Shown here: positions 54,016-63,806 of the stretch, in pieces
Position numbering within the stretch: the stretch's first letter is position 1
Layout of the letters: each line of letters begins with the position of its first letter
NCBI GenBank assembly: GCA_964553925.1
Contig: CAZKNR010000182.1
Coordinates: 1-64,000, forward strand
From: DAISKN01 sp964553925
GTDB lineage: Bacteria > Acidobacteriota > Vicinamibacteria > Marinacidobacterales > SMYC01
Length of the DNA stretch: 64,000 nucleotides
Direction: 5' to 3'
Translations under genes and position numbers: made by a program
The notes under the pieces: model-generated
The model's input: only the letters and a program-made list of their open reading frames with translations
Told to the model about the DNA's origin: nothing
Database searches by the model: none

Positions 54016-54155
54016 TCAGGGGATCATGACCTCTCGGCATAGTGTTGCGCCGATGAAGACCATCTTCTCGGAGAGGTCCGCATCGATCGTGTCGACGAGG
54101 TGACGGCCCGAGATCCGGGACAGGTGTAAAGTTCATGATATTGCACTTTACTCAT
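54016..54155 (-). pseudogene. Possible N-terminal remnant of an AAA_14/DUF4143-type ATPase gene
   Basis: On the minus strand an ATG at 54155 reads MSKVQYHELYT. After one frameshift it continues SRISGRHLVDTIDADLSEKMVFIG and stops at 54016. The phrase DLSEKMVFIG is like the segment just before the P-loop in ATPases of the AAA_14/DUF4143 group, but the P-loop itself is gone. With only about 45 codons and a frameshift, it is at best a decayed fragment. This is a low-confidence call. Confidence 0.3.
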
Positions 54156-54233
54156 GAGTGAAGTTGGATTCGTAGGGCGGAAACGACGTGGTACCGCCTT
54201 GACAAGCCTTTGGAAATTGATTCGGATACGCCT

Positions 54234-55553
54234 ATGAGGCGTACGAGGCTCCGTTTCGGGATCGTTCTGCTCCTCGGCATTTTCGGCGGGTCTACCTCCG
54301 TCATGGCTCGCGGTCCCGCCCACTGGGTATGGTCCGGCGCGGTGACCGAAACCACCGCCGTCGTGAAGGCGAAGGTGGATGGCAGTGGCGCCCCGCGGCT
54401 GCTCGTCGGGACGATGGAGGTGTCGCCACGAGAAATGAGCCCGAGCGGCGTCGCCACGTTTTACCTCGAGGGACTGTTGCCGGAGACCACCTATGACTAC
54501 CGCGTGGCCGTTGGGAGTAGCGCCTTTCTCGGCGGCCGCTTCCGGACGTTCGCTTCCGCGCCGGCGTCGTTTCGGTTCGTCTTCGGCTCTTGCGCCAGGA
54601 CCGGGTCGAACCACCGGATCTTCGAGACGATGGAGTCCCTCGAGCCTCTGTTCACGCTCCATATGGGAGATTTCCATTACGAGAACATCACAGAGAACGA
54701 CCCGGCCAAGTTTCAGCGGGCCTTCGACAAGGTGCTCGCCTCCGACCGACAGTCGTCCCTCTATCGCTCCGCACCCATCGCTTACATCTGGGACGACCAC
54801 GACTATGGCCCGAACGACGCCGACCGCACGCACGCGGGAAGGCAAGCGGCGCTCGCGACCTACGACGAGTACGTGCCTCACTACCCCCTCGAGCGCGACC
54901 ACGGGCTTCCACGGGATCTGCACCAGGCGTTCACCGTCGGCCGCGTGCGATTCCTTCTCACCGACGTCCGCTCCGAACGCGTGCCCGACCAGACGCCGGA
55001 GGGTCCGGACAAGACGATGCTCGGTCTCGCTCAGAGGCAGTGGCTGCTCGGCGAGATCGAGGCCGCCCGCGATCGTTACGCCCTCGTCGTCTGGGTCAAT
55101 CCCGTCCCCTGGATCACCGAAGCGGGGAGCGTTCACGGCTGGGGTCGCTACGACTGGGAACGCCGTTACATCGCCGATCGCATTCGCGATTCCGGGATGG
55201 CCGAGCGGCTGCTCATGCTGAGCGGTGACGCCCACATGGTGGCGATCGACGATGGAACGAACTCGAACTTCGCGACCGACCCCCCGGCCGGGGAGCGGGG
55301 ATTCCCCGTCGCGCACGCGGCGCCTCTCGACCGCTACCCGCGCCCGAAGGGGGGGCCCTACAGTCACGGCGAGGCGGCCCGTCGAAGCCTCTTCGGACTC
55401 ATTTCGATCCAGCAGTTCGGTCTCGCCGATATTCGGGACGACGGCGAGACGCTTCTGGTCTCCCTCTCGGGGCGAAACGATCGCGGCGAGCTTCTCCCGG
55501 GGATGAGCCTGCGGCTTTCGTGCGTCGAGCGTGGATGTCGCACCATCCCTTGA
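54234..55553 (+). CDS. PhoD-like secreted metallophosphatase
   Basis: The 439-residue protein has a signal peptide (about 1-27) and then a short Fn3-like N-terminal region (WVWSGAVTETTAVVKAKV, PETTYDYRVAVG) as in PhoD proteins. The catalytic domain has FRFVFGSCARTGSNHRIF, LHMGDFHYEN, IWDDHDYGPNDAD and LSGDAHMVAID, which supply the metal ligands. Substrates are probably phosphodiesters. ATG 54234 is preferred over an in-frame TTG at 54210 because the signal peptide starts there. Confidence 0.87.
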   Translation: MRRTRLRFGIVLLLGIFGGSTSVMARGPAHWVWSGAVTETTAVVKAKVDGSGAPRLLVGTMEVSPREMSPSGVATFYLEGLLPETTYDYRVAVGSSAFLGGRFRTFASAPASFRFVFGSCARTGSNHRIFETMESLEPLFTLHMGDFHYENITENDPAKFQRAFDKVLASDRQSSLYRSAPIAYIWDDHDYGPNDADRTHAGRQAALATYDEYVPHYPLERDHGLPRDLHQAFTVGRVRFLLTDVRSERVPDQTPEGPDKTMLGLAQRQWLLGEIEAARDRYALVVWVNPVPWITEAGSVHGWGRYDWERRYIADRIRDSGMAERLLMLSGDAHMVAIDDGTNSNFATDPPAGERGFPVAHAAPLDRYPRPKGGPYSHGEAARRSLFGLISIQQFGLADIRDDGETLLVSLSGRNDRGELLPGMSLRLSCVERGCRTIP

Positions 55554-55571
55554 CCGGCGTCGTCCACCGTT

Positions 55572-55808
55572 TCAGGCTCGAGGATGACGAAGGCGCGTGC
55601 GGCTTCGAAAGACGGCGAGCCCGACGGAAGTCGCTACCCCAAGAGGTGCCGCCAGAAGGAGCAGAATCGCGCGGTTGAGCTTCACCGCCATCGCTCGTCC
55701 CTCTTCCGAGCTCTCGACGGCCGCACGGCAGAGGGCGCACTGGGCGAACGCGGGCGGTGCCGCTCCGTGAAGAACCGCCGCCAGCACGAGGACACCGAGG
55801 CGCTTCAT
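55572..55808 (-). CDS. Small secreted CxxC protein of the cytochrome oxidase cluster
   Basis: The 78-residue protein has a signal peptide, then QCALCRAAVESSEEGRAMAVKLNRAI and a C-terminal membrane helix. Similar small proteins with an AQCALC start appear beside cytochrome oxidase genes in Acidobacteria-like genomes, without a known role. The CxxC could bind a metal or a thiol partner. Its ATG overlaps the subunit IV stop by four bases, so it belongs to the oxidase operon. Confidence 0.72.
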   Translation of the reverse strand: MKRLGVLVLAAVLHGAAPPAFAQCALCRAAVESSEEGRAMAVKLNRAILLLLAAPLGVATSVGLAVFRSRTRLRHPRA

Positions 55809-56104
55809 CGTCCGCCGTGGAGGACGGCGAACCCGTCGGGGATGAGGAGGGCGAAGAGGATCGCCCCGAAGAACAGGATCGAGAACGCGACGGAGATTCC
55901 CACCACGAGCTTCTCGTGCTTCAGGTCCATGAACTGCGACGAGATGAAGAACGCCTTGGTGAGCATCGCCGCGATCAAGATGACGAGAAGCAGAATGCGC
56001 GGAAGGCCCACGGCGTCGACGAAGACCATGACACAGGTAAGGACGAGGAGCAGACCCCAGGTCTTCCACAGGGTGCCGTACGGTGACGTCTCGCGATTTT
56101 CCAT
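55805..56104 (-). CDS. Cytochrome c oxidase subunit IV (prokaryotic)
   Basis: The 99-residue protein has three predicted membrane helices and the subunit IV pattern LLLVLTCVMVFVDAVGL, FFISSQFMDLKHEKLVVG and AILFALLIPDG. It is the small structural subunit of the haem-copper oxidase. It starts seven bases after subunit III and overlaps the next small gene by four bases. Confidence 0.88.
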   Translation of the reverse strand: MENRETSPYGTLWKTWGLLLVLTCVMVFVDAVGLPRILLLVILIAAMLTKAFFISSQFMDLKHEKLVVGISVAFSILFFGAILFALLIPDGFAVLHGGR

Positions 56105-56111
56105 TACTACC

Positions 56112-56720
56112 TCAGACCAGATAGAACAACGTGAAGACGAAGACCCACACCAGATCGACGAAGTGCCAGTAGAGCCCCGCGAGCTCGACTCCGGCCGCGG
56201 TCGTCTTTCCCGCGCGGGAGCGGAAGGCCAGAGTCAGGAGCACGACGGTCCCGATGAGCACGTGAGTGCCGTGAAAACCGGTGATGAGGAAGAAGTAGTT
56301 GCCGAAAGCGGGCACGTTCCAGGGGTTCGTTCCGAGGGTAACGCCATCGCGGATGAGGCCGCCCCATTCATAGGCCTGCATCGCAAGAAAGGTCGCGCCC
56401 CCGGCGAAGGTCAAAAGAACCATGTTCGCGACCTTCTTCCAGTCGGCGAGCCTTGCGGCGGCAACGGCCGTGGCCATGGTGGCGCTCGAGGTGATCAGCA
56501 CGAACGTCATCAGCGAGATGAACCACAGGTGGAACACCTCCTGTTGGTCGGGCCAGATCGCGGCCCCGGTCCGCGCGAACCCGTAGCTCGCGAGAAAGCC
56601 GGCGAACAGAAGTCCATCGGTGACGATGAAGATCCACATCATCAACTTCTGCCAGCTCATCCCCAGGGGAGCGACTCCCCCCGACCAGTTCATGGGTGCT
56701 TCACGGGCAGTCGACACCAT
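56112..56720 (-). CDS. ctaE: Cytochrome c oxidase subunit III
   Basis: The 202-residue protein has about five membrane helices, as in short bacterial subunit III. Supporting segments are KLMMWIFIVTDGLLFAGFLASYG, AMQAYEWGGLI, FFLITGFHGTHVLIG and the final YWHFVDLVWVFVFTLFYL. It stabilises the catalytic subunit and lines the proton path. It lies between subunits I and IV in the operon, 15 bases after subunit I. Confidence 0.93.
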   Translation of the reverse strand: MVSTAREAPMNWSGGVAPLGMSWQKLMMWIFIVTDGLLFAGFLASYGFARTGAAIWPDQQEVFHLWFISLMTFVLITSSATMATAVAAARLADWKKVANMVLLTFAGGATFLAMQAYEWGGLIRDGVTLGTNPWNVPAFGNYFFLITGFHGTHVLIGTVVLLTLAFRSRAGKTTAAGVELAGLYWHFVDLVWVFVFTLFYLV

Positions 56721-56735
56721 GGACGCTCCTTTGGC

Positions 56736-58507
<1,772 letters not shown>

Positions 58508-58511
<4 letters not shown>

Positions 58512-59329
58512 CTCCGTCCTGCCTCTCGCTTTTCCGCGAGGTAGCGCTCGAACTCGTCGTCGGAGACGACGCGCAGGAAGCCTCGCATCTGGTAATGGCC
58601 GAAGCCGCAAAGCTCGGCGCAGGCGATCTCGAACTCCCCTTCGCGGTTCGGAACGAACCACAGCTCGATGGTCATCCCGGGAACCGCGTCCTGCTTGATG
58701 CGGTGATGGGGGAGGTAGAAGCTGTGGAGCACGTCCTTGGACCGGAGCCGCACTTTCACCGCGCGATTCACCGGGACGTAGATGAGCGCGAGCTCGTGGA
58801 TGTCGTCGGCGGCGGCGGGATCGGATTCATCCACGCCGAGCGCGTTCTCGTCGGTGATGAGCGCGGGGTCGGTCCTTCCGAGCCGGCCGTCCTCGCCGGG
58901 ATAGCGCACGTTCCACGTGAACTGCTCCCCGGTCACCTCCACCATGATCGCGTCGGCGGGAGGTTCCTGGGTGTAGAGCTGACCGAACACGGGAATCCCG
59001 AGGACGAGAACACCACCCTCGGCCAACACCGTCATCAGGATCGCCGGCGCCACCGACCAGAACCTCTGCGCCGTGGCGCCGGGAAGCGTCGGGCTCACGC
59101 GGGCGACCCGGCTGAATCGAAAGACGAAGTACCCGAGGACGAGGTGTCCGATCACGACGAGAGTACCGGTGGTGACGAGAAGGTAGAGGAGCATCACGTC
59201 GATGCCCTTTCCGTGCTCGGACGCCACCTCCGGAAGGTATCGACGCGCACCCAAGATGAAGACGCCGATGCCGAGAAACCATAACGTGAGAGCGAGCGCG
59301 ATGCCCAGGGCCGGTCTTGTGTCCTTCAT
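58508..59329 (-). CDS. ctaC: Cytochrome c oxidase subunit II
   Basis: The 273-residue protein has two N-terminal membrane helices (about 8-28 and 46-70) and a periplasmic cupredoxin domain. The CuA site is seen in SFYLPHHR and CAELCGFGHYQM near residue 240, so it accepts electrons from cytochrome c. The aromatic motif GEQFTWNVRYPG is present. There is no fused cytochrome c domain; the c-type cytochrome encoded upstream could be the donor. Confidence 0.95.
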
Positions 59330-59475
59330 CGGGGCGGCCTATCGCAAACCCGATGCCAATTTGAGGCCGTTGGCGGGCGGCCGGAATTACTGAGGTTTTG
59401 TGGCGGAGGCCGGACGTTCCTACTCGCCAAGCGTTCACGGCTGAGAGATTTCACCCAGTGATGCGGGAAATGTCG

Positions 59476-59886
59476 CTATCGGGGAGAAAGGCTGGCCCTT
59501 GCCGCTCCGCGCAGGAACTGGTGGCACCGGACGCACTGGAGGGTCATGTCGACGTAGCCGAGGGCGGCGCGATCCAGGTTCTTTTCCTTCGCCGACTGCT
59601 CGATCTCGATGACCGCCCTGCGGAACGCGCTGCTTCTTTCCGCATACTCCGGGGTCACGTTCACGAACCAGCCCGCCTCCTCGCTCAACACCTTGAGGGC
59701 GCCGGCGCTGTCTTCGAGGGTCTCGAAGTCTTCGGTGATCAGCGCTTCGAGGATCGAGTGAGATTGATCGAGCTTACGCTGCATGATGAATCGGAGGTTC
59801 GGCTCCTGCTCCTCGAGGGAGAGGACGCTTCCGACCAGAACGAGGACCAGGCCGAGTCCCGCGAGGGGAAACGCCAACTTTTTCAC
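59476..59886 (-). CDS. Small exported c-type cytochrome
   Basis: The 136-residue protein has a signal or anchor (residues 1-24) and one haem site, CVRCH at 118-122, close to the C-terminus. The preceding helices and the C-terminal haem resemble class II (cytochrome c-prime-like) cytochromes. The GTG start is backed by AAGGAG six bases upstream. It lies 146 bases before the oxidase genes and 11 bases after the CBS gene, so it may feed electrons to the oxidase or sense redox state. The frame has no alternative ATG. Confidence 0.83.
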   Translation of the reverse strand: MKKLAFPLAGLGLVLVLVGSVLSLEEQEPNLRFIMQRKLDQSHSILEALITEDFETLEDSAGALKVLSEEAGWFVNVTPEYAERSSAFRRAVIEIEQSAKEKNLDRAALGYVDMTLQCVRCHQFLRGAARASLSPR

Positions 59887-59897
59887 ACGCAACTCCT

Positions 59898-60311
59898 TCA
59901 GCCCGCCACGACGCGCAGGAGGTCGGTTTCCGTAATCAGGCCGACGAGCTTTCCGCTCTCGACGACGGGAAGGCAGCCGATCTTGTGCTCGATCATGAGG
60001 CGAGCCGCCTCCTTGACGCCGACGCCCGGGTCGATCGTCAGCACCTCGTCGGTCATGACTTCCTTGACCACCACCGACTTCAGAAACTCCTTCTGCGCTT
60101 TCTCTCCAAAATTCATGGCGGTCGAGAGGGCCGCGTGGAACAGGTCCTTTTGGGTCAAGATGCCGACGAGACGGCCCTCCTCGACAACGGGAAGATGGCG
60201 AATCCGTTTCATCTTCATGACGTCGTCCGCAATCGTCAGCTCGTCGTTGCGACCTACGGTCGTGACATCGGTGGTCATGAGCTCCCGAACTTTCATGGCG
60301 TATGCTGGCAT
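59898..60311 (-). CDS. Two-CBS-domain protein
   Basis: The 137-residue protein consists of two CBS motifs: VRELMTTDVTTVGRND to MKRIRHLPVVEEGRLVGILTQKDL, and VKEVMTDEVLTIDPG to EHKIGCLPVVESGKLVGLITETDL. Such pairs bind adenine nucleotides and regulate partners. It lies 11 bases before the cytochrome c gene, so a link to oxidase control is possible. A second start, at 60296, is in frame. Confidence 0.88.
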   Translation of the reverse strand: MPAYAMKVRELMTTDVTTVGRNDELTIADDVMKMKRIRHLPVVEEGRLVGILTQKDLFHAALSTAMNFGEKAQKEFLKSVVVKEVMTDEVLTIDPGVGVKEAARLMIEHKIGCLPVVESGKLVGLITETDLLRVVAG

Positions 60312-60333
60312 GCGCTATCCTCATGCAAAGCCT

Positions 60334-61062
60334 ATGCCGCGCCGAGCAAGTTTGACCGCCGCCTTACTTCGCATCGCCTGGGCGCTGGTCTCGGTATTCG
60401 TCGTCGAAAGCCTCGTCTTCGGGCTCTCCGTGCTGCCCGCGGTCCTGTTCTGGGAGTGGCACTTTCGATGGGAGCTGAACTCCGCTCCGCTTCGGGTGGT
60501 TGTACTCAGCATGGCATTCATTCCTGCCTACCTGCTGTTCACCCTCGCGCTCATCCTGCTCTCCGGCATCGCCACGCGCATCACCGGGTGGCGGACGCCT
60601 TCGAACGCCGAACTCGACATCTCCGAATTCTCCTGGCCTCTTCTCGACTGGGTCCGCTACACGATCTCGATCCAGCTCGTTCGCATCTTCGCGGGATCGC
60701 TCTTCCGCGCGACGCCGATCTGGACCTTCTACATGCGTCTCAACGGCGCGCGGATGGGAAGGAGGGTGTTCGTAAACAGCCTCGAGGTGACCGACCACAA
60801 TCTCCTCGACTTCGGCGACGACGTGGTGGTGGGCGGCGACGCCCACCTCTCCGGACATACGGTGGAGGGCGGTGTCCTGAAAACGGCGCCCGTCCGGCTG
60901 GGTCGCGGAGTCACCGTGGGTGTCGGAAGCGTCGTCGGTATCGGAGTCGTTGCCGGGGACGGATGCCAGATCGGAGCCTTGAGCCTCGTTCCCAAGTTCG
61001 CGAATCTCGAAGAGGGCGAGGTATACGTGGGCATTCCCGTGAGGAAAATGGAGCCGCGATGA
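60334..61062 (+). CDS. Membrane-bound hexapeptide-repeat acyltransferase-like protein
   Basis: The protein is 242 residues from ATG 60334 (an ATG at 60310 is also possible). Two N-terminal membrane helices are followed by a left-handed beta-helix: GDDVVVGGDAHLSGHTVEGG, then LGRGVTVGVGSVVGIGVVAGDGCQIG and a closing VPKF. The region TPIWTFYMRLNGARMGRRVFVNSLEVTDHNLL resembles the C-terminal part of Pls/PosA-type acyl synthases. It is coupled to the alpha/beta hydrolase by a four-base overlap. An acyl transfer role is inferred. Confidence 0.75.
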   Translation: MPRRASLTAALLRIAWALVSVFVVESLVFGLSVLPAVLFWEWHFRWELNSAPLRVVVLSMAFIPAYLLFTLALILLSGIATRITGWRTPSNAELDISEFSWPLLDWVRYTISIQLVRIFAGSLFRATPIWTFYMRLNGARMGRRVFVNSLEVTDHNLLDFGDDVVVGGDAHLSGHTVEGGVLKTAPVRLGRGVTVGVGSVVGIGVVAGDGCQIGALSLVPKFANLEEGEVYVGIPVRKMEPR

Positions 61063-61796
61063 ACGCGGGCGCGCTCGTCCTCGTCCCCGGCCTCGACGGC
61101 ACGGCGCTTCTTTTTTACCGCCAGACGCCGATTCTCGCCCGCCGGTTCCACGTGGTGACGTTCCCGCTTCCCGACGACGAATCGTGCACGATGGAGAGTC
61201 TGGTGGCGGAGCTGAAAGAAACCGTGGACCGTATCGCCCGCGAACGGGAAGAGGAGTGGGTCTTTCTTTGCGGCGAGTCGTTCGGAGGGGCCTTGAGCCT
61301 CAGCTTCGCTCTCCGCCATCCCGAGAGGCTCGCCGGTCTCGTCATCTTGAACTCCTTCCCGTACATAAGGCAGCGCGTCCGGATCCGGCTCGGTCCGGCG
61401 ATTCTCAAGATCATGCCCTGGGGAGCGATGCCGCTCGTGCGCCGATTCACCGAATCTAGGCTCCACAGCTCCCACACGCTTCCCGAGGATATCGAGGAGT
61501 TTCACCGGCGTACCCGGGCCATCGGCCGGCGGGGCTACATCCGAAGACTCGAGTTACTTCGCGAATATGATATCCGCGACGAGCTCCACCGGATCGAAGT
61601 CCCCACGTTGTTCCTCGCCGCCGACGAAGATCACCTGGTTCCCTCGGTCGCGGAAGCGCGTTTCATGGCGGCGCGAATGCCCAGGGCCACGGTGCGGGTC
61701 CTCAAAGGCTACGGGCACGTGTGCATGATCCATCACGACTTCGACCTGCTCGAGCACATGGAGCCCTGGCTTGGCACGAATGGCGTGCGGCCGTAG
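61059..61796 (+). CDS. Alpha/beta-fold hydrolase
   Basis: The 245-residue serine hydrolase has the nucleophile elbow GESFGG (near residue 72), the oxyanion region VLVPGLDGTALLF, the acid in FLAADEDHLVP, and the histidine in KGYGHVCMIHH near the end. The substrate is unknown. The ATGA overlap with the hexapeptide-repeat gene suggests the pair works on one substrate, such as an acylated lipid or secondary metabolite. It has no signal peptide. Confidence 0.86.
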   Translation: MNAGALVLVPGLDGTALLFYRQTPILARRFHVVTFPLPDDESCTMESLVAELKETVDRIAREREEEWVFLCGESFGGALSLSFALRHPERLAGLVILNSFPYIRQRVRIRLGPAILKIMPWGAMPLVRRFTESRLHSSHTLPEDIEEFHRRTRAIGRRGYIRRLELLREYDIRDELHRIEVPTLFLAADEDHLVPSVAEARFMAARMPRATVRVLKGYGHVCMIHHDFDLLEHMEPWLGTNGVRP

Positions 61797-61846
61797 TATA
61801 GCGATGGGGAGAATGAGTTGAAGACACAGTTCTCGTGGGAAACGAC

Positions 61847-63793
61847 ATGACCGAGCGCCGAGTGGCGGCGGCGCAGGCTCGCCACGAAGTCGCGGCCCGT
61901 TACGAAGCCATCCTCAAGGGGATCCCGGACATCGTCGCCGAAGTGGACGTCGACAAGGTCTACACCTGGGTCAACCGCGCAGGCTACGAGTTCTTCGGCG
62001 AGGACGTCATCGGGAGGGAAGCGAGCTTCTTCTTCGACGAGGAGAGCAAGGATACGTACGAGAAGGTGAGTCCGCTCTTCGACGGTTCCGAGGAGACCAT
62101 CGTGCTCGAGAGCTGGCAGCGCCGGCGCGACGGCTCGAGGCGCTTGCTCGCCTGGTGGTGCCGGGGTCTCAAGGATGAGACTGGACGAGTGATCGGGGCC
62201 CTCTCGACCGCCCGCGACATCACCGATCAGAAGCTCATGGAAGCCGCGCTTCGCGAGAGCCAGCAAACGGTGCTCGCGCTCTTCGAGAACGCCGCGCAGG
62301 GAATCCTTTCGATCGATGCTGCGGGATCGATCCTCTCGTTCAACGTGATGGCGGAGAGAATTTTCGGATATCGGCGAGAGGAGATAGTGGGGAAGAAGCT
62401 CGAAGTCCTGATGCCGGAGAAGCTTGCCGAAACGCACGAGCAGCATCGCCGTCAGTACTTCGAGGACCCGCACAGCCGCCCAATGGGCCGGGGGATGGAC
62501 CTCGTGGCGAGGAGAAAGGATGGCAGCGAGTTCCCCGTCGAGATCAGTCTCAGCCACATCGCCGCCGCGGGCGGAACCGTCGCCGTCGCCTTCGTGAACG
62601 ACGTCAGCGAGCGGCGTCGCTCGGAGAACGAGAGGCAGAAGCTCGAGCGGACCCTGGAGCACGCCACCAAGATGGAGGCGGTGGGACGTCTCGCTGGCGG
62701 CATCGCGCACGACTTCAACAATCTCCTCACGGCGCTGTCCGGCTTCGCGGAGGTCGTGCTCGACGAGCTCCCGGAGGACCACCCGCTCTACCAAGGCGCC
62801 AAGGAGACGCTCAAGACCTGTCAGAGGTCGGCTTCGCTCGTTCGCCGGCTCCTCGCGGTGAGCCGCCGCCAGATGCTCCAGCCGGAGGTGATCGATCTCA
62901 ACCCCAAGATCACCGAGATCGAGAAGATGCTCAGGAGCGTCCTGGGAGAGGACGTCGACCTTCTGGTGAAGCTCCAGCCGGGGCTCGGCTTCGTTCGCGC
63001 GGATCAGAGCCAGATCGAGCAGGTCATTCTCAATCTCGTGGTCAACGCGCGGGACGCCATGCCTACCGGCGGGCGCCTGGTCATCGAGACCGCTAGCGTG
63101 GACGTCGACGAGGGGTTCGGGGATCCACACCTGGGCCTGAAGCCCGGGGCCTACGTTCTCATCTCGATCTCGGACACCGGCTCGGGCATGGACCGCGAGA
63201 CCCTGAAGCATATTTTCGAGCCTTTCTTTACCACCAAGGAGAGGGGCAAGGGCACGGGGCTCGGACTCGCGACCGTCTACGGGATTGTCTCCCAGAGCGA
63301 AGGAAAGATCTGGGCCTATAGCGAGCCGGGACAGGGAACGACCTTCCGCATCTATCTGCCGCGGATCACTCGCAGCGGGGAGCCGGAGACCACGACGGCC
63401 CCGTCAGAGTCCTCCAACCGCGGCTCGGAAACGGTGCTCGTGGTGGAGGACGAGAACACCGTACGGTTGGTGGCGGTGGCAAGCTTGAGGAAAGCGGGCT
63501 ACGACGTCCTGGAAGCGAGCGACGGGGAGGAAGCTATGAGGGTGGCCTCGGCCCACGAGGGACCAATCCACCTCGTCCTGACCGACGTCCTCATGCCCGG
63601 AATCCACGGCCCCGCCCTGGTGAAGCGTCTCGAGGAACGCCGGCCGGCGATCCGGGCGCTCTACATGTCGGGCCACGCCGACGACGCCCTCCTCCACCAC
63701 GGAATCCTCGAGGGAGGGCTGTCGTTTCTCGAAAAGCCCTTCAACCGAAACGAGCTCACGAGGAAGGTGCGGGAAGTCCTCGACGGAATGTAG
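61847..63793 (+). CDS. PAS-PAS hybrid sensor histidine kinase with receiver domain
   Basis: The 648-residue cytoplasmic kinase has two PAS domains (about 18-130 and 135-255), a HisKA/HATPase unit with the phospho-histidine in GGIAHDFNNLL near residue 287, ATP motifs NLVVNARDAMP, DTGSGM and GTGLGLATVYG, and a C-terminal receiver (about 530-645) whose aspartate is in VLTDVLMPG. No membrane segment is visible, so it senses an internal cue. ATG 61847 is preferred; a GTG at 61835 is in frame. No partner regulator is adjacent. Confidence 0.9.
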   Translation: MTERRVAAAQARHEVAARYEAILKGIPDIVAEVDVDKVYTWVNRAGYEFFGEDVIGREASFFFDEESKDTYEKVSPLFDGSEETIVLESWQRRRDGSRRLLAWWCRGLKDETGRVIGALSTARDITDQKLMEAALRESQQTVLALFENAAQGILSIDAAGSILSFNVMAERIFGYRREEIVGKKLEVLMPEKLAETHEQHRRQYFEDPHSRPMGRGMDLVARRKDGSEFPVEISLSHIAAAGGTVAVAFVNDVSERRRSENERQKLERTLEHATKMEAVGRLAGGIAHDFNNLLTALSGFAEVVLDELPEDHPLYQGAKETLKTCQRSASLVRRLLAVSRRQMLQPEVIDLNPKITEIEKMLRSVLGEDVDLLVKLQPGLGFVRADQSQIEQVILNLVVNARDAMPTGGRLVIETASVDVDEGFGDPHLGLKPGAYVLISISDTGSGMDRETLKHIFEPFFTTKERGKGTGLGLATVYGIVSQSEGKIWAYSEPGQGTTFRIYLPRITRSGEPETTTAPSESSNRGSETVLVVEDENTVRLVAVASLRKAGYDVLEASDGEEAMRVASAHEGPIHLVLTDVLMPGIHGPALVKRLEERRPAIRALYMSGHADDALLHHGILEGGLSFLEKPFNRNELTRKVREVLDGM

Positions 63794-63806
63794 CAGCCCG
63801 CTACTG

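Noticed and set aside
54024..55367. 447-codon open frame opposite the PhoD-like gene
   Set aside because: It is a shadow over the phosphatase. Only its last 40 or so codons, in another frame, resemble anything and are listed as a possible remnant.
59398..60333. Extension of the hexapeptide transferase back to 59398
   Set aside because: This stretch is antisense to the cytochrome and CBS genes, and the protein-like part begins near 60334.
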